From: Candidatus Nanopelagicales bacterium
GTDB lineage: Bacteria; Actinomycetota; Actinomycetes; S36-B12
DNA: 64,000 nt
NCBI GenBank assembly: GCA_018401415.1
Contig: JAGYKV010000017.1
Span: forward strand, 391,268 to 455,267
Direction: 5' to 3'
Within the stretch, counting starts at the first letter, position 1; each line of letters begins with the position of its first letter. Shown here piece after piece: positions 1 through 8,973 of this stretch. Below the pieces are notes generated by a model. The model was not told the DNA's origin, did no database searches, and saw nothing but the letters and a program-made list of their open reading frames with translations. A program made the position numbers and the translations under genes.

Positions 1-541
1 GTGGGGTCAAATGCATTCTTGCTGCGGCTCTCACGGTTGCGGCAATGGGTTCGCGCGGAAGAGTAGCTTCGAACAGGCTACATCCGCTCGATAAACGATC
101 AGAAGCCTCGCGGACAATTCGGTGAGTGTGCAGATGATCCGGATGGCCATATCCACCCGAAGGGTCATATCCAATCAGTACGGTCACATGTTCTTCGTGA
201 ATGAGATCAATGAGTGCGGTGACCGCGGATTCGATATTCATGTGTGCGAACCCTGACGGATTTTCAGCGTGCAAACCTGAATCGGGATGCGCCCAGGAAA
301 TGACTGTGTCAACGCCTAGGATCTCGGCAGACCGTACGAGTTCCGATTGCCGCACTGAACCTAATGAATCAGCGAATTCACTAGAAGTCAGACCAGCTGC
401 GCCGTCGGTTGCGACAAGCAATACCACTCGGTTGCCTTCAGCACTTGCTCGAGCCATGGTCCCCGCTGTCAAGAGTGCTTCGTCGTCAGGATGTGCGTGT
501 ACAAAGAGCAATGTCTGGGGTTTCGCTGGTGTGTTGAACAT
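1..541 (-). CDS. PIG-L/LmbE family deacetylase (C-terminus beyond window edge)
   Basis: Zinc-dependent de-N-acetylase of the PIG-L/LmbE fold, the family that includes MshB and GlcNAc-PI deacetylase. Reading the minus strand from the ATG at 541, residues 1-20 contain the family signature HAHPDDEAL, whose His, Asp and Asp bind zinc. A later G-Y-G-H-P-D-H-L-H segment near residue 145 supplies the third zinc ligand and the usual HPDH motif. About 180 residues are visible and the frame is open to the left edge, so the gene is cut by the window. It diverges from a GT4 glycosyltransferase whose start lies about 30 bp away; deacetylase plus GT4 recalls MshB/MshA, but the substrate cannot be assigned from this. 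Confidence 0.85.
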   Translation of the reverse strand, partial: MFNTPAKPQTLLFVHAHPDDEALLTAGTMARASAEGNRVVLLVATDGAAGLTSSEFADSLGSVRQSELVRSAEILGVDTVISWAHPDSGLHAENPSGFAHMNIESAVTALIDLIHEEHVTVLIGYDPSGGYGHPDHLHTHRIVREASDRLSSGCSLFEATLPREPIAATVRAAARMHLTP

Positions 542-572
542 AGTGGCTCCATTGTGGCGTAACGTCTTGCCC

Positions 573-1644
573 GTGCTTAATCCTGGCGGGACCGTCGTTC
601 ACATCAGTGACTGCTATTCCCCTCGAACGGGGGGCATTGAGACTCAGGTGGCGAATCTAGTTACCGCTCAGCGTGAAGCGGGTTGGAGCGTCGAGGTACT
701 GACCGCCACCGGAGGTAGAAGCCGCTGACGGAGTCCAGAGAATTACCGCTCCCGTGCCTTTTGGACTGCCGGTGCATCCGCGAACCCGGGCACGTGTGAC
801 CGAATTTCTCTTAAAGTCCACGCCCAGTGTTGTTCACGTTCATATAGGTGCCACATCACCCTTCGCATGGGGAGCGATTCGAGCGGTGCGAAACCTAAAA
901 ATTCCCACCGTAATCACAGTTCACAGTATGTGGGGAGCTCTATCGCGTTTCGGATATCACGCTTTTGCCAAGCAATTGGGGGATTCAGAGTTCATTTGGT
1001 CGGCGGTAAGTGCAGAGGCCAGTCAATTCGTTCACCAAGCCTTGAATGTCCCAGTGCACCTGATGCCTAATGGAATTAATCTCAATAGTTGGTCAACGAT
1101 CGGCAGCACAAGTTCACACCTGCGGGTGGTCGGAGTACTGCGAATGGCACCAAGAAAACGCGTCTTGCCATGGCTGTCTGTCATGCACCAAGTACAAAGC
1201 AGGGTCCCGAGTGTGAGCGCAGTACTTGTAGGGAACGGCCCACTTCTGTCGAAAGCCAAGCGATACGCCGATAAACATGGAATTTCAGTAGAATTTCCCG
1301 GCAGGCTCGACCATTCGCAGCTTTTAGACATTTATCAAGAATCCGACGTTTTCCTGCAGTCTTCTATTCGGGAATCATTCGGAATTGCCGCCCTTGAAGC
1401 GAGAGCCGCTGGGTTAGCGGTTGTGGCGCGGGAAGGCACCGGAACGGCATCATTTATCGCCAATGGGGTAAATGGGTATCTTGAAGGATCCGATCTGGAA
1501 TTGGCATATCGATTAATTGGCTTGGCACGCAATCCTGATCTAGTTGCCTCAATCAAGAACAACAATCAAGAGCCACCGCCATATGATCGAGCCAGTCTGC
1601 TCCGTGTGTCGGGGCATCTTTATGGTCTTGCCCAACAGCGGTAA
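573..1644 (+). pseudogene. GT4-family glycosyltransferase interrupted by a frameshift
   Basis: Retaining glycosyltransferase of the GT4 type. The N-terminal Rossmann part (HISDCYSPRTGGIETQ, about residues 8-23) is in one frame and ends at a TGA at 726-728. From about 703 the remainder continues in the next frame to 1644, through VHVHIGATSP and the C-terminal donor-site EX7E motif in ESFGIAALE. Removing one base around 714-719 (a stretch reading gtagaagcc) restores one continuous protein of about 356 residues. The start is placed at GTG 573, which has TAACGT at 560-565, seven bases upstream, and no Shine-Dalgarno. It is either a sequencing/assembly indel or a recent inactivation; the downstream part keeps all family motifs, which favours an indel or a very young pseudogene. 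Confidence 0.75.
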
Positions 1645-1703
1645 TGGCTGATTGAGATCGGGACAGGGTAATGAGGGCTAGGGTCATGGAATAGTGTTCG
1701 GCC

Positions 1704-2561
1704 GTGGCCTTATTAGCGGAATTGAGTTTCACCAAAGGGCACGGAACCGCAAATGATTTCATCCTAGTTTCGGATCCAAGAAACGAGTGGACCCCCACTG
1801 TTCCCCAAATCAAGTGGCTCTGTGATCGCCGTCGAGGCCTGGGTGCTGATGGCGTCATTCGAGTAGTTCCAACGGCGTTAGTTTCGGAGTTCTCAGATCT
1901 TGCAATTGCACCGTGGTTCATGGATTATCGCAATGCCGACGGTTCCATCGCTGAAATGTGTGGCAACGGCGCACGAGTATTTGCGCGTTACCTTGTTGCG
2001 AGTGGATTGGAAACCAACAAAGTATTTGTCATTGCGACCCGAGCAGGGCTTCACCAAGTCGAAGTGAACTCCGATTTCACGGTGAGCATCTCCATGGGTG
2101 TGGCCCGTGCAGTCGCAAGTGAATGTCCAATCACCGTGAACATTCGATCAAGTGAAGTGGAACTTGTAGCCACAGGTGTACATATTCCTAATCCACATGC
2201 CGTAGTCCACTTACCCGAAACCATAAAACTGATGGAAGCAGATTTAGGTTCACCACGAGTGACCCCAGGTGAGGTGTTTCCAGAGGGAGTGAATATTGAG
2301 TTTGTACAACATGTGGGACCGAATCATGTTGCCATGCGAGTCGTCGAACGGGGCAGTGGCGAAACCATGTCATGTGGCACGGGTGCATGTGCTGTGGCCT
2401 GGGTCGAGATGCAGGAAATGGGAAGTTCACAAGGCGAAATCAGGGTTGATGTACCTGGCGGCACTCTGTGGGTCAGTCTGGTTGACAAGCAATTGTGGCT
2501 GCGTGGATCGGCTGATTTAGTGGCTCGGGGCAAGATTTTACTGCCCACCGAACTGCTGTGA
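1704..2561 (+). CDS. dapF: Diaminopimelate epimerase
   Basis: Cofactor-independent racemase converting LL- to meso-diaminopimelate, for lysine and peptidoglycan cross-links; cytoplasmic. 285 residues, normal for DapF. Both active-site cysteines are visible: MCGNGARVFARY in the N-terminal half and SCGTGACAVA in the C-terminal half. The N-terminal KGHGTANDFIL is the usual start of the fold. GTG 1704 is supported by TAGTGT at 1692-1697, six bases upstream, with no Shine-Dalgarno, which suggests a leaderless message. hflX follows after 86 bp, as is common in Actinobacteria. Confidence 0.96.
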   Translation: MALLAELSFTKGHGTANDFILVSDPRNEWTPTVPQIKWLCDRRRGLGADGVIRVVPTALVSEFSDLAIAPWFMDYRNADGSIAEMCGNGARVFARYLVASGLETNKVFVIATRAGLHQVEVNSDFTVSISMGVARAVASECPITVNIRSSEVELVATGVHIPNPHAVVHLPETIKLMEADLGSPRVTPGEVFPEGVNIEFVQHVGPNHVAMRVVERGSGETMSCGTGACAVAWVEMQEMGSSQGEIRVDVPGGTLWVSLVDKQLWLRGSADLVARGKILLPTELL

Positions 2562-2647
2562 GGAAACGGATGACATAGCGTGAAAGCGTCCACAAGCCCA
2601 ATCTTGAGAGACCAATTTGGCGCTCTGTGGATTAGACTTGTAAAACT

Positions 2648-4114
2648 GTGAAAAATGAGCCCGTGAAGCAACTTGACCCTCATGTTGTCGCTAGTGTGAC
2701 CGATTTCAATTCAATGACAAATATTTCAGGCGACATTGATCTCGAGCAGAGGGCTGGGCTCAGGCGTGTATCCAATTTATCCACAGAACTCGAGGACATC
2801 ACTGAAGTCGAATACCGACAGGTTCGACTTGAGCGTGTTGTTTTGGCAGGAGTGTGGACAACTGGAACAGTTCAGGATGCTGAACGATCACTGCGAGAGT
2901 TAGCGCAACTCGCAGAGACAGCGGGATCCACCGTTGTGGATGGCGTCATTCAACGAAGAGAGGCCCCCGATCCGGCAACATACTTAGGATCAGGGAAGGT
3001 AAAAGAACTTGCCGCAATTGTGACATCAGAGCATGCCGACACCGTGATCTGCGATGGTGAGTTGACCCCGGGTCAGTTAAGGCAACTCGAGTCAATTGTT
3101 AAGGTCAAGGTTGTTGACAGAACGTGGCTGATCTTAGACATTTTTGCCCAACATGCGCGCAGTCGTGAGGGCAAAGCCCAAGTGTCTCTCGCGCAAATGC
3201 AATACCTCCTTCCGCGCTTACGCGGTTGGGGTGAATCGCTTTCACGCCAAGGGGGAGGGCGAGCCGGTGGCGCCACTGGTGGTGTCGGCACTCGGGGCCC
3301 GGGTGAAACAAAGATTGAAACCGATCGGCGGCGAATCCGTACCCAGATGGCGAAGTTGCGAAAGCAATTAAAGGAACTCGAAAAGACCAGAATCACGCAG
3401 AGGCAGTCGCGGGAGCAATCAGGAATAGCAACGGTGGCACTGACAGGTTATACAAACGCGGGTAAATCCAGTCTGCTCAATGCCATGACGGGTGCGGGCG
3501 TTCTCGTCCAGGATGCTCTCTTCGCAACTCTAGATCCCACTGTTCGGAAAGTGCACTTGCCGAGTGGCCGTGAATTCACGCTGGCTGACACCGTCGGCTT
3601 TGTGCGGCACCTACCCCATGATCTTGTCGAGGCCTTCCGCTCAACGTTGACAGAAGTCAGGCATGCTGACCTCATTGTTCACGTCGTCGATGGCGCAGAC
3701 GAGGACCCATTTGGGCAAGTATCGGCTGTTCGTGAAGTTTTGGCTGAGATCCATGCCCAAGCCATTCCCGAACTTATCGTGGTAAACAAGACGGACATCG
3801 CTGATCCAGTCACACTTGCCGCACTTGTAACTAATTTCCCTGACTGCATCATGGTGAGCGCACAAACCGGATCGGGCATTCCTGAGCTGCTCACGGCCAT
3901 TGAGATTCGACTTCCGCGTCACAAGGTTCACGTCAATGTTTGCGTGCCCTATTCCCATGGGGAAATACTTGCGCGCATTCACCAGGTTGGTGAAAACGTT
4001 TCGGCGGTTCACGGTGAGTCCGGTTCAGTTGTGACAGCAGACGTACCGGCAAACTTAGCCGCCGAGTTGAGATCACTTGACTTCATGACGGGTGACTTGG
4101 TGGAACGTAGTTGA
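2648..4114 (+). CDS. hflX: GTPase HflX
   Basis: Ribosome-associated GTPase that binds 50S/70S particles and rescues stalled or heat-damaged ribosomes. The N-terminal HflX domain (to about residue 245) holds the glycine-rich GGGRAGGATGGVGTRGPGE loop typical of the family. The G domain follows: P-loop GYTNAGKSSLLN, switch II DTVGFVRHLPHDLVEAFRST, and NKTD. 488 residues with an actinobacterial N-terminal extension of about 60. GTG 2648 has TAGACT at 2633-2638, nine bases upstream, so the message may be leaderless or nearly so. It overlaps the next helicase gene by four bases (TTGA), implying coupled translation. Confidence 0.97.
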   Translation: MKNEPVKQLDPHVVASVTDFNSMTNISGDIDLEQRAGLRRVSNLSTELEDITEVEYRQVRLERVVLAGVWTTGTVQDAERSLRELAQLAETAGSTVVDGVIQRREAPDPATYLGSGKVKELAAIVTSEHADTVICDGELTPGQLRQLESIVKVKVVDRTWLILDIFAQHARSREGKAQVSLAQMQYLLPRLRGWGESLSRQGGGRAGGATGGVGTRGPGETKIETDRRRIRTQMAKLRKQLKELEKTRITQRQSREQSGIATVALTGYTNAGKSSLLNAMTGAGVLVQDALFATLDPTVRKVHLPSGREFTLADTVGFVRHLPHDLVEAFRSTLTEVRHADLIVHVVDGADEDPFGQVSAVREVLAEIHAQAIPELIVVNKTDIADPVTLAALVTNFPDCIMVSAQTGSGIPELLTAIEIRLPRHKVHVNVCVPYSHGEILARIHQVGENVSAVHGESGSVVTADVPANLAAELRSLDFMTGDLVERS

Positions 4115-6099
4115 GACCAACTTTTCCAGATATTGACCCACAGATCGTTCTCAATAAGGTCATTGAGCGAGTCTCGGGTGAAGTGCGAAGTGGTCAGGCC
4201 ACCATGATTCAAGAAATAGCGTCGGCTATCTCGAGAAACGAGCATCGAATCATTCAGGCAGGTACTGGCACGGGGAAGTCACTGGGCTATCTGATCCCCT
4301 CGGCGACATTCGCGTTAAGCCAACCTCAGGGCGCAGTAATTGTTTCAACAGCGACGCTGGCTTTGCAAAGACAACTGATGGAGAAAGATCTTCCGCTTTT
4401 GGCGGAGGTATTGGCCGACAACTTTGGTGTCGCATTGAAGTTCGCAGTTTTAAAGGGACGAAACAACTACGTGTGTTTGCAGAAACTCCATTCGACTGTA
4501 CCGGATTCAGATCAAGATTCGCTTTTTGAGGTGGGCACCAGTTCACTCGGATCGCAGGCTATCGCAGTGAGGGAATGGGCGGAATCAACCGACAACGGTG
4601 ATCGTGACGAGTATCCAGAGGAAATTGATGCACGGGTCTGGCGGGGGTTCTCCGTTTCTAGACGGGAGTGTATCGGCGAATCCAAATGCACCTTTGGAGA
4701 GGATTGCTTTGCTGCTAAACGACGAACCTACGCTTCGGATGCGCACATTGTGGTTACCAACCATGCCCTACTTTCCATAGATGTCATTGAAGGAATTCCC
4801 GTTCTACCTGATCACCATGTAGTAATCATCGATGAGGGTCATGAGATCGTCGACCGCGCGACAAGTGCGATAACCAGCGAATTATCGGTGAGTGCCGTCG
4901 AAAGAGTCGTCTCTGCTGCGTCGAGTGTGGTGGATGCCAGAACCATTCAGTTAACCGAAGAGGCCGTGGGTGCACTCAATACCGCGCTCGAGACATTAGG
5001 GGGCCACCCGGAGAACATTATTCGCCTCATGGAATTGCCGTCAATCCTCATCGAGGCATTAACACTTATCCGCGATGCTCTGGGTGCAGCCATCACCGAT
5101 ATCGGCAGCATGAAGAGTGATCAACCCGACGTAACCGCCAAGAATCAACGTATGCGCGGTGGCTTGGAAGAAATTCACGATATTGCTGGAAACATTCTCA
5201 ATAACGGGGTGGCTCACGCGGAGTCTCATGTGGTGTGGATTGACCACTTTGGAAAAATGCCAGTCTTACATTCAGCTCCGTTGAGTGTTGCTGCACTTCT
5301 CGAGTCATCGCTTTTTTTCGAAAAGTGCGTTGTGGTGACAAGTGCGACACTGACGACAGCGGGTAAGTTTGATGCAATTGCTCAGAGCCTGGGCATCCAA
5401 ACCAGTTCACGCCTTGAAACAATCGATGTCGGTTCACCATTTGATTACCCCACTCAGGGCATCCTCTATGTCGCGGCGCATCTGGACCCGCCGTCTCGTG
5501 AGGGAATTTCCATGGAAGCCCTCGATGACATGGGAGAACTCATCGAGGCCGCTGGTGGACGGAGCTTGATCCTGTGTTCCAGCTGGCGGGCGGTAGAAAG
5601 GGCATCGGAATACTTGCGGGTCCGGGTGAATACCCCAATCCTGGTGCAAAGAAAGGGTGAATCAGCGGGGCTTTTGGTTGATCGTTTTGCAAATGAACCG
5701 CAAATATCCTTGATCGGAACTCTGACATTGTGGCAAGGAGTGGATGTTCCTGGATCCTCCTGTAGCCAAGTGATTATCGATCGAATCCCTTTTCCTCGAC
5801 CAGATGATCCGGTGATGTCCGCCCGAGCACGTGCGGTCGATTTGGCGGGTGGATCGGGTTTTAGCGCTGTGACGCTGGCCAAGGCGGGCTTGATGCTTGC
5901 TCAGGCATCGGGGCGGTTAATTCGACGTTCCACCGATCGGGGTGTTGTCAGCGTGTTGGACTCTCGTCTTGCAACAGCGCGATACGGAGCAGGGCTTCGG
6001 GCAACCATGCCCCCCTTGTGGTTCACCACGAATAAGGACTCAACACTCTTGGCATTACAGCGCCTTGCCCAAGAGGCAGATGTACTAGAGGCGCCGTAA
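4111..6099 (+). CDS. ATP-dependent DNA helicase, DinG/YoaA (XPD-like) family
   Basis: Superfamily 2, XPD-like 5'-3' helicase acting in DNA repair or R-loop removal. Walker [15 protein letters not shown] lies near residue 50 and the DEAH-type box reads DEGH around residue 248. Between them four cysteines (NNYVCLQKL, then [18 protein letters not shown]) fit the [4Fe-4S] cluster of this family. C-terminal helicase motifs include LWQGVDVPG and QASGRLIRR. 662 residues. TTG 4111 overlaps the hflX stop by four bases. The 3' end runs 15 bp into the convergent lexA gene. The family is clear; whether it equals DinG or YoaA in function is not. Confidence 0.92.
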   Translation: MRPTFPDIDPQIVLNKVIERVSGEVRSGQATMIQEIASAISRNEHRIIQAGTGTGKSLGYLIPSATFALSQPQGAVIVSTATLALQRQLMEKDLPLLAEVLADNFGVALKFAVLKGRNNYVCLQKLHSTVPDSDQDSLFEVGTSSLGSQAIAVREWAESTDNGDRDEYPEEIDARVWRGFSVSRRECIGESKCTFGEDCFAAKRRTYASDAHIVVTNHALLSIDVIEGIPVLPDHHVVIIDEGHEIVDRATSAITSELSVSAVERVVSAASSVVDARTIQLTEEAVGALNTALETLGGHPENIIRLMELPSILIEALTLIRDALGAAITDIGSMKSDQPDVTAKNQRMRGGLEEIHDIAGNILNNGVAHAESHVVWIDHFGKMPVLHSAPLSVAALLESSLFFEKCVVVTSATLTTAGKFDAIAQSLGIQTSSRLETIDVGSPFDYPTQGILYVAAHLDPPSREGISMEALDDMGELIEAAGGRSLILCSSWRAVERASEYLRVRVNTPILVQRKGESAGLLVDRFANEPQISLIGTLTLWQGVDVPGSSCSQVIIDRIPFPRPDDPVMSARARAVDLAGGSGFSAVTLAKAGLMLAQASGRLIRRSTDRGVVSVLDSRLATARYGAGLRATMPPLWFTTNKDSTLLALQRLAQEADVLEAP

Positions 6100-6846
6100 G
6101 ACGGTGACAACCTTGCCCAATATCTGGGCATGGTCACCTGGAATTGGTGCATATGCCGGGTTATGTGGCATCAGCCAGATATGACCGTCACGTTTTTTAA
6201 ATGTTTTGACGGTGGCTTCGTCGTCGAGAAGCGCGGCAACAATATCGCCGTTCTCGCACGTTGGCTGGCGGCGGACAACAACCCAGTCACCATCACAGAT
6301 GGCTGCATCCACCATGGAGTCCCCAACAACCTTGAGGCTGAAGAGTTCGCCTTCACCCACCAGATCCCTGGGCAGCGGAAAGGTTTCCGCAATGAGTTGC
6401 TCAGCCAAGATCGGGCCACCCGCAGCAATTCGGCCAAGAACCGGCACGAGGGCAACGCCGGGAATATTCTGATCCCCATTCGAATAATCCTGACCACTAT
6501 CGCGGGGGGAGTCGTTGAGTGTGGGTTCCACCGTGGGTGCGAGTGCTGACAGAACGAGGGCGCGCGGGCGATTCGGATCAATTCTCAGGTAACCGGCTTT
6601 CTGCAAATTCTTGAGTTGATGGGCGACCGAGCTGGGGCTGGTCAATCCGACGGATTCGCCAATCTCTCGAACGCTCGGGGGATAGCCCCGCTCCTGGGTT
6701 GTTGTCCGGATCATGGTCAAGATGGCCATCTGGCGATCGGACAGACCCTCATGTGTGAGCGAATGAATATCGGTCACCGAACCCTTCGAGCCGCCGACGG
6801 TTCGTGGGACGCCTGTGGTCGAATTTTTGTAAATTCTGCCAGCCAT
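6085..6846 (-). CDS. lexA: SOS repressor LexA
   Basis: Transcriptional repressor of the DNA-damage response that self-cleaves on RecA filaments. It has an N-terminal winged helix ([13 protein letters not shown], then [20 protein letters not shown]), a linker, and an S24 peptidase domain. The Ala-Gly cleavage site is in GRIAAGGP, the catalytic Ser in VGDSMVDA and the Lys in EATVKTFKK. 253 residues; the first ~30 before [10 protein letters not shown] are poorly conserved, so a GTG start about 25 codons in is possible. GAGAGG lies about nine bases before ATG 6846. It diverges from a LysM gene; a LexA box covers its own -35. Confidence 0.97.
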   Translation of the reverse strand: MAGRIYKNSTTGVPRTVGGSKGSVTDIHSLTHEGLSDRQMAILTMIRTTTQERGYPPSVREIGESVGLTSPSSVAHQLKNLQKAGYLRIDPNRPRALVLSALAPTVEPTLNDSPRDSGQDYSNGDQNIPGVALVPVLGRIAAGGPILAEQLIAETFPLPRDLVGEGELFSLKVVGDSMVDAAICDGDWVVVRRQPTCENGDIVAALLDDEATVKTFKKRDGHIWLMPHNPAYAPIPGDHAQILGKVVTVLRRL

Positions 6847-6942
6847 GGGCCGCTGCCTCTCGTTGATGGCACCCCCGCGTGTCAGAGGTGTCTGGTTCTC
6901 TCAGCCGGTGACGGAATCACTGTGCCACCATTCGCGTTCCTC

Positions 6943-6983
6943 AGATTACCCAGTACAGCGACACGAATCAAACACATGTTCGA
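6943..6983 (-). promoter_or_regulatory. lexA promoter with overlapping LexA (SOS) box
   Basis: On the minus strand TTGATT (plus 6966-6971) and TAATCT (plus 6943-6948) are separated by exactly 17 bases, a near-consensus sigma-A promoter for lexA. The 16-bp sequence TCAAACACATGTTCGA at 6968-6983 differs from a perfect TCGAAC-N4-GTTCGA actinobacterial LexA operator at one position and covers the -35, consistent with autorepression. Confidence 0.85.
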
Positions 6984-7009
6984 AATGTCGCGGGATTCTT
7001 TCGGATTCA

Positions 7010-7050
7010 TGCTATAAATCGTACATCCGTTCGATAGAACACCCGTTCGA
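7010..7050 (+). promoter_or_regulatory. Promoter and LexA (SOS) box of the LysM gene
   Basis: An extended -10 (TG at 7010-7011, then TATAAA at 7013-7018) points rightward. A second LexA box, TAGAACACCCGTTCGA at 7035-7050, has one mismatch to the palindromic consensus. It sits just downstream of the predicted start of transcription and 13 bases before the LysM start codon, a position suited to blocking initiation or elongation. Confidence 0.8.
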
Positions 7051-7063
7051 GAAAGGCTTCCCC

Positions 7064-7372
7064 ATGAACAACCAGCAATCGCCCATTACCTTGACCACCC
7101 GAGGTCGACTGGTCATGGGTCTGGTCCTGACCTTCTTTGCCCTCCTCATCTGGATCACCGTGGGCGGTGGCACCGCCGACGCATCCGCTGACCAGCCAGC
7201 TCAGGTCGCTCAATTTGTAGTGGTGCAACCGGGGGAGACCTTGTGGTCCATCGCAACCGATATCGCTCCTGAGCAAGATCCTCGTTCGGTCATCATGCGA
7301 ATCAGGGAGATCAATGGTCTAGGAACGCAACACGTTTATCCGGGTCAATCATTAGCGGTACCGGCATCTTGA
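7064..7372 (+). CDS. SOS-controlled membrane-anchored LysM protein (DivS/ChiZ-like)
   Basis: 102-residue protein with one N-terminal membrane segment (residues 13-38, GLVLTFFALLIWITVGGG) and a single LysM domain (about 50-100, VVVQPGETLWSIATDI to YPGQSLAVP) placed outside. Its place beside lexA, with a LexA box 13 bases before ATG 7064, matches the SOS-induced division suppressors of other Actinobacteria (Rv2719c/ChiZ, C. glutamicum DivS). By analogy it would delay septation during DNA damage, but it has no visible hydrolase domain beyond LysM. GAGAAAGG precedes the ATG. An in-frame extension upstream would run through the promoter and the LexA box, so it is rejected. Confidence 0.9.
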   Translation: MNNQQSPITLTTRGRLVMGLVLTFFALLIWITVGGGTADASADQPAQVAQFVVVQPGETLWSIATDIAPEQDPRSVIMRIREINGLGTQHVYPGQSLAVPAS

Positions 7373-7391
7373 GGATTCCCCAAGGGTTGGC

Positions 7392-8189
7392 GTGACCGGA
7401 ATATCTGCGCCATTTAGGGTGGGAAATGTGAAGAGAGCGGGTATGGCTTTGTTGGCCGCATGCGTGCTGTGGGCATCGGCGGGTCTCCCGGTTCAGGGAG
7501 TGGAGCGAGATCCACGGTGGCGGACCGGCGGAGACTCGAGAGCGTGTTCGGCGCCCATCTGGCCAGAGAGTTCGTCGGGGAAGGGACCCGGCAACGGGAA
7601 AAGGGTTCTGGTGATTGGGGATTCGCTCACGCGGAATTCGGCGGAAATGCTTCGGGTATCACTTCGAAAATCCGGATGGGTCCCTACTATTCGGTGCTTT
7701 GGTGGTAAACGCATCGATTGGGCAATCGATCAATTGCGCGATCAGAAATTGTGGAAGGGTATTCCGAAAACGGTCATAATCGCCATGGGCACCAATGACA
7801 TGCGCTGGATTGATCGGGGGATAACATCCCAGAGAATTGATAAGATTTTGGATCGCCTCGGCCCGCAACGCGAAGTCATCTGGATCAACACTTTTGGTGG
7901 TAACGGTGATCGGTTTAGTAAGGAAAAGCAGGCGTGGTTTAACACAACCCTCGATCGTAAATCTGCGAATAGACCCAATGTTGTTGTCATGCCTTGGGAT
8001 CAAATAGCTCGGTTGGGAAAAGTTAGACTCTCGTCCCCTCTCCATTACACTTACCCCGGATATCGGTTGCGGACCGTGGAAACCGTGCGGTTACTCAACC
8101 GGGAATTCGGTATTTTCCCCCTGGCACCCCCAGCTTTTGAGTCGACACCCCCGGCGGTACCCGCGGCAGGGCAACACGCCGAGAATTGA
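7392..8189 (+). CDS. Secreted SGNH/GDSL-fold protein with incomplete catalytic triad
   Basis: 265 residues. A hydrophobic N-terminal segment (about 18-36, MALLAACVLWASAGLPVQG) looks like a signal peptide or anchor. SGNH block I is VIGDSLTRN near residue 76 and block III is MGTNDMRW. The expected block V D-x-x-H reads S-P-L-H in SSPLHYTYPGY, so the usual Asp is absent. This pattern resembles SGNH domains linked to surface acyltransferases more than true esterases. GTG 7392 lies 19 bases after the LysM stop and has AAGG six bases before it; GTG 7428 is an alternative. It may be co-transcribed with the LysM gene and so partly SOS-controlled. Confidence 0.75.
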   Translation: MTGISAPFRVGNVKRAGMALLAACVLWASAGLPVQGVERDPRWRTGGDSRACSAPIWPESSSGKGPGNGKRVLVIGDSLTRNSAEMLRVSLRKSGWVPTIRCFGGKRIDWAIDQLRDQKLWKGIPKTVIIAMGTNDMRWIDRGITSQRIDKILDRLGPQREVIWINTFGGNGDRFSKEKQAWFNTTLDRKSANRPNVVVMPWDQIARLGKVRLSSPLHYTYPGYRLRTVETVRLLNREFGIFPLAPPAFESTPPAVPAAGQHAEN

Positions 8190-8268
8190 AAATTCGCCAT
8201 ACAGTTGCGCACCCCTTGGGTTTACACTAGATTCACACCCCTAGATGTAGTAGTCGTACTGAGTTTGA

Positions 8269-8331
8269 TTGTCCACAGGTTGTGGTTTTAGGCACACAGG
8301 CTGGAAGCACAGCGTCCACAAGAAATCCACA
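8269..8331 (+). promoter_or_regulatory. Cluster of DnaA-box-like sites upstream of nrdR
   Basis: Three same-strand TCCACA cores occur in 63 bp: TTGTCCACA at 8269-8277 (identical to the preferred actinobacterial DnaA box), GCGTCCACA at 8312-8320 and AAATCCACA at 8323-8331 (two mismatches each). They lie 77-139 bp before the nrdR start. DnaA control of ribonucleotide reductase is established in E. coli; here it is inferred from sequence only. I saw no convincing pair of NrdR boxes in 8190-8407. Confidence 0.5.
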
Positions 8332-8407
8332 GAATTACTGAAATATCGTTATGAATGTTACGCAAGTGGCAGTTGAGACGATTGTTACCAGAAGGGAGTT
8401 GATTCAG

Positions 8408-8917
8408 ATGAAGTGCCCATTTTGTCGTGAGGATGACTCTCGGGTGGTTGACTCCAGAACAATCGACGATGGCTTGGCCATTCGCAGGCGACGTGAGTGT
8501 GGCTCCTGTGGGCGCAGGTTTACCACTGCCGAGTTCGCCGCCCTATCTATTGTGAAGCGGTCGGGGGCATCTGAAGCGTTCAATCGGCTGAAGGTTGTGA
8601 GTGGCGTGCGCAAGGCCTGTCAAGGAAGGCCGGTAAGTGAAGATGACCTTGCAGTTCTCGCCCAGCGCGTTGAGGACAATCTTCGGGCCAGTGGCAATGG
8701 TGAAATCCCCGCCCAGGAAGTTGGTCTTGCCATTCTCGCTCCATTACGCGAACTCGACGAGGTTGCCTACCTCCGTTTCGCATCCGTCTATCGATCCTTT
8801 GACACTTTGGAGGATTTTGAAGCTGAAATCGCTCTTCTCCGGGCAGAAGGAGAGCCCACGGGCCAAGAACCAATTCGTGTTCATCATCGAACAGACTCGT
8901 CGACAACTCCGCAGTAA
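8408..8917 (+). CDS. nrdR: Transcriptional repressor NrdR
   Basis: Zinc-ribbon/ATP-cone repressor of ribonucleotide reductase genes, sensing dATP/ATP. From ATG 8408 the protein starts MKCPFC as in nearly all NrdR, with paired CxxC motifs (CPFC, CGSC) and [15 protein letters not shown]. The ATP-cone spans about residues 48-138. 169 residues. A longer frame to 8351 exists, but AAGGGAG sits about nine bases before 8408 and the zinc ribbon begins there. nrdJ follows 56 bases later, the standard actinobacterial nrdRJ pair. Confidence 0.96.
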   Translation: MKCPFCREDDSRVVDSRTIDDGLAIRRRRECGSCGRRFTTAEFAALSIVKRSGASEAFNRLKVVSGVRKACQGRPVSEDDLAVLAQRVEDNLRASGNGEIPAQEVGLAILAPLRELDEVAYLRFASVYRSFDTLEDFEAEIALLRAEGEPTGQEPIRVHHRTDSSTTPQ

Positions 8918-8973
8918 CCATGAAAATCCGACAAAACACTTCCCATCACACAATAGATACGAAAGGTACGTTC

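Noticed and set aside
201..540. Long plus-strand open frame before the glycosyltransferase
   Set aside because: It lies antisense to the PIG-L deacetylase, whose minus frame has clear family motifs; only the part from about 573 is coding on the plus strand.
2772..2790. TTATCCACA DnaA-type box inside hflX
   Set aside because: A single match in a coding region with no clustering; likely chance.
8221..8260. NrdR-box pair upstream of nrdR
   Set aside because: Partial ACAC/TGTA matches exist, but no 16-bp palindromic pair at the expected spacing.
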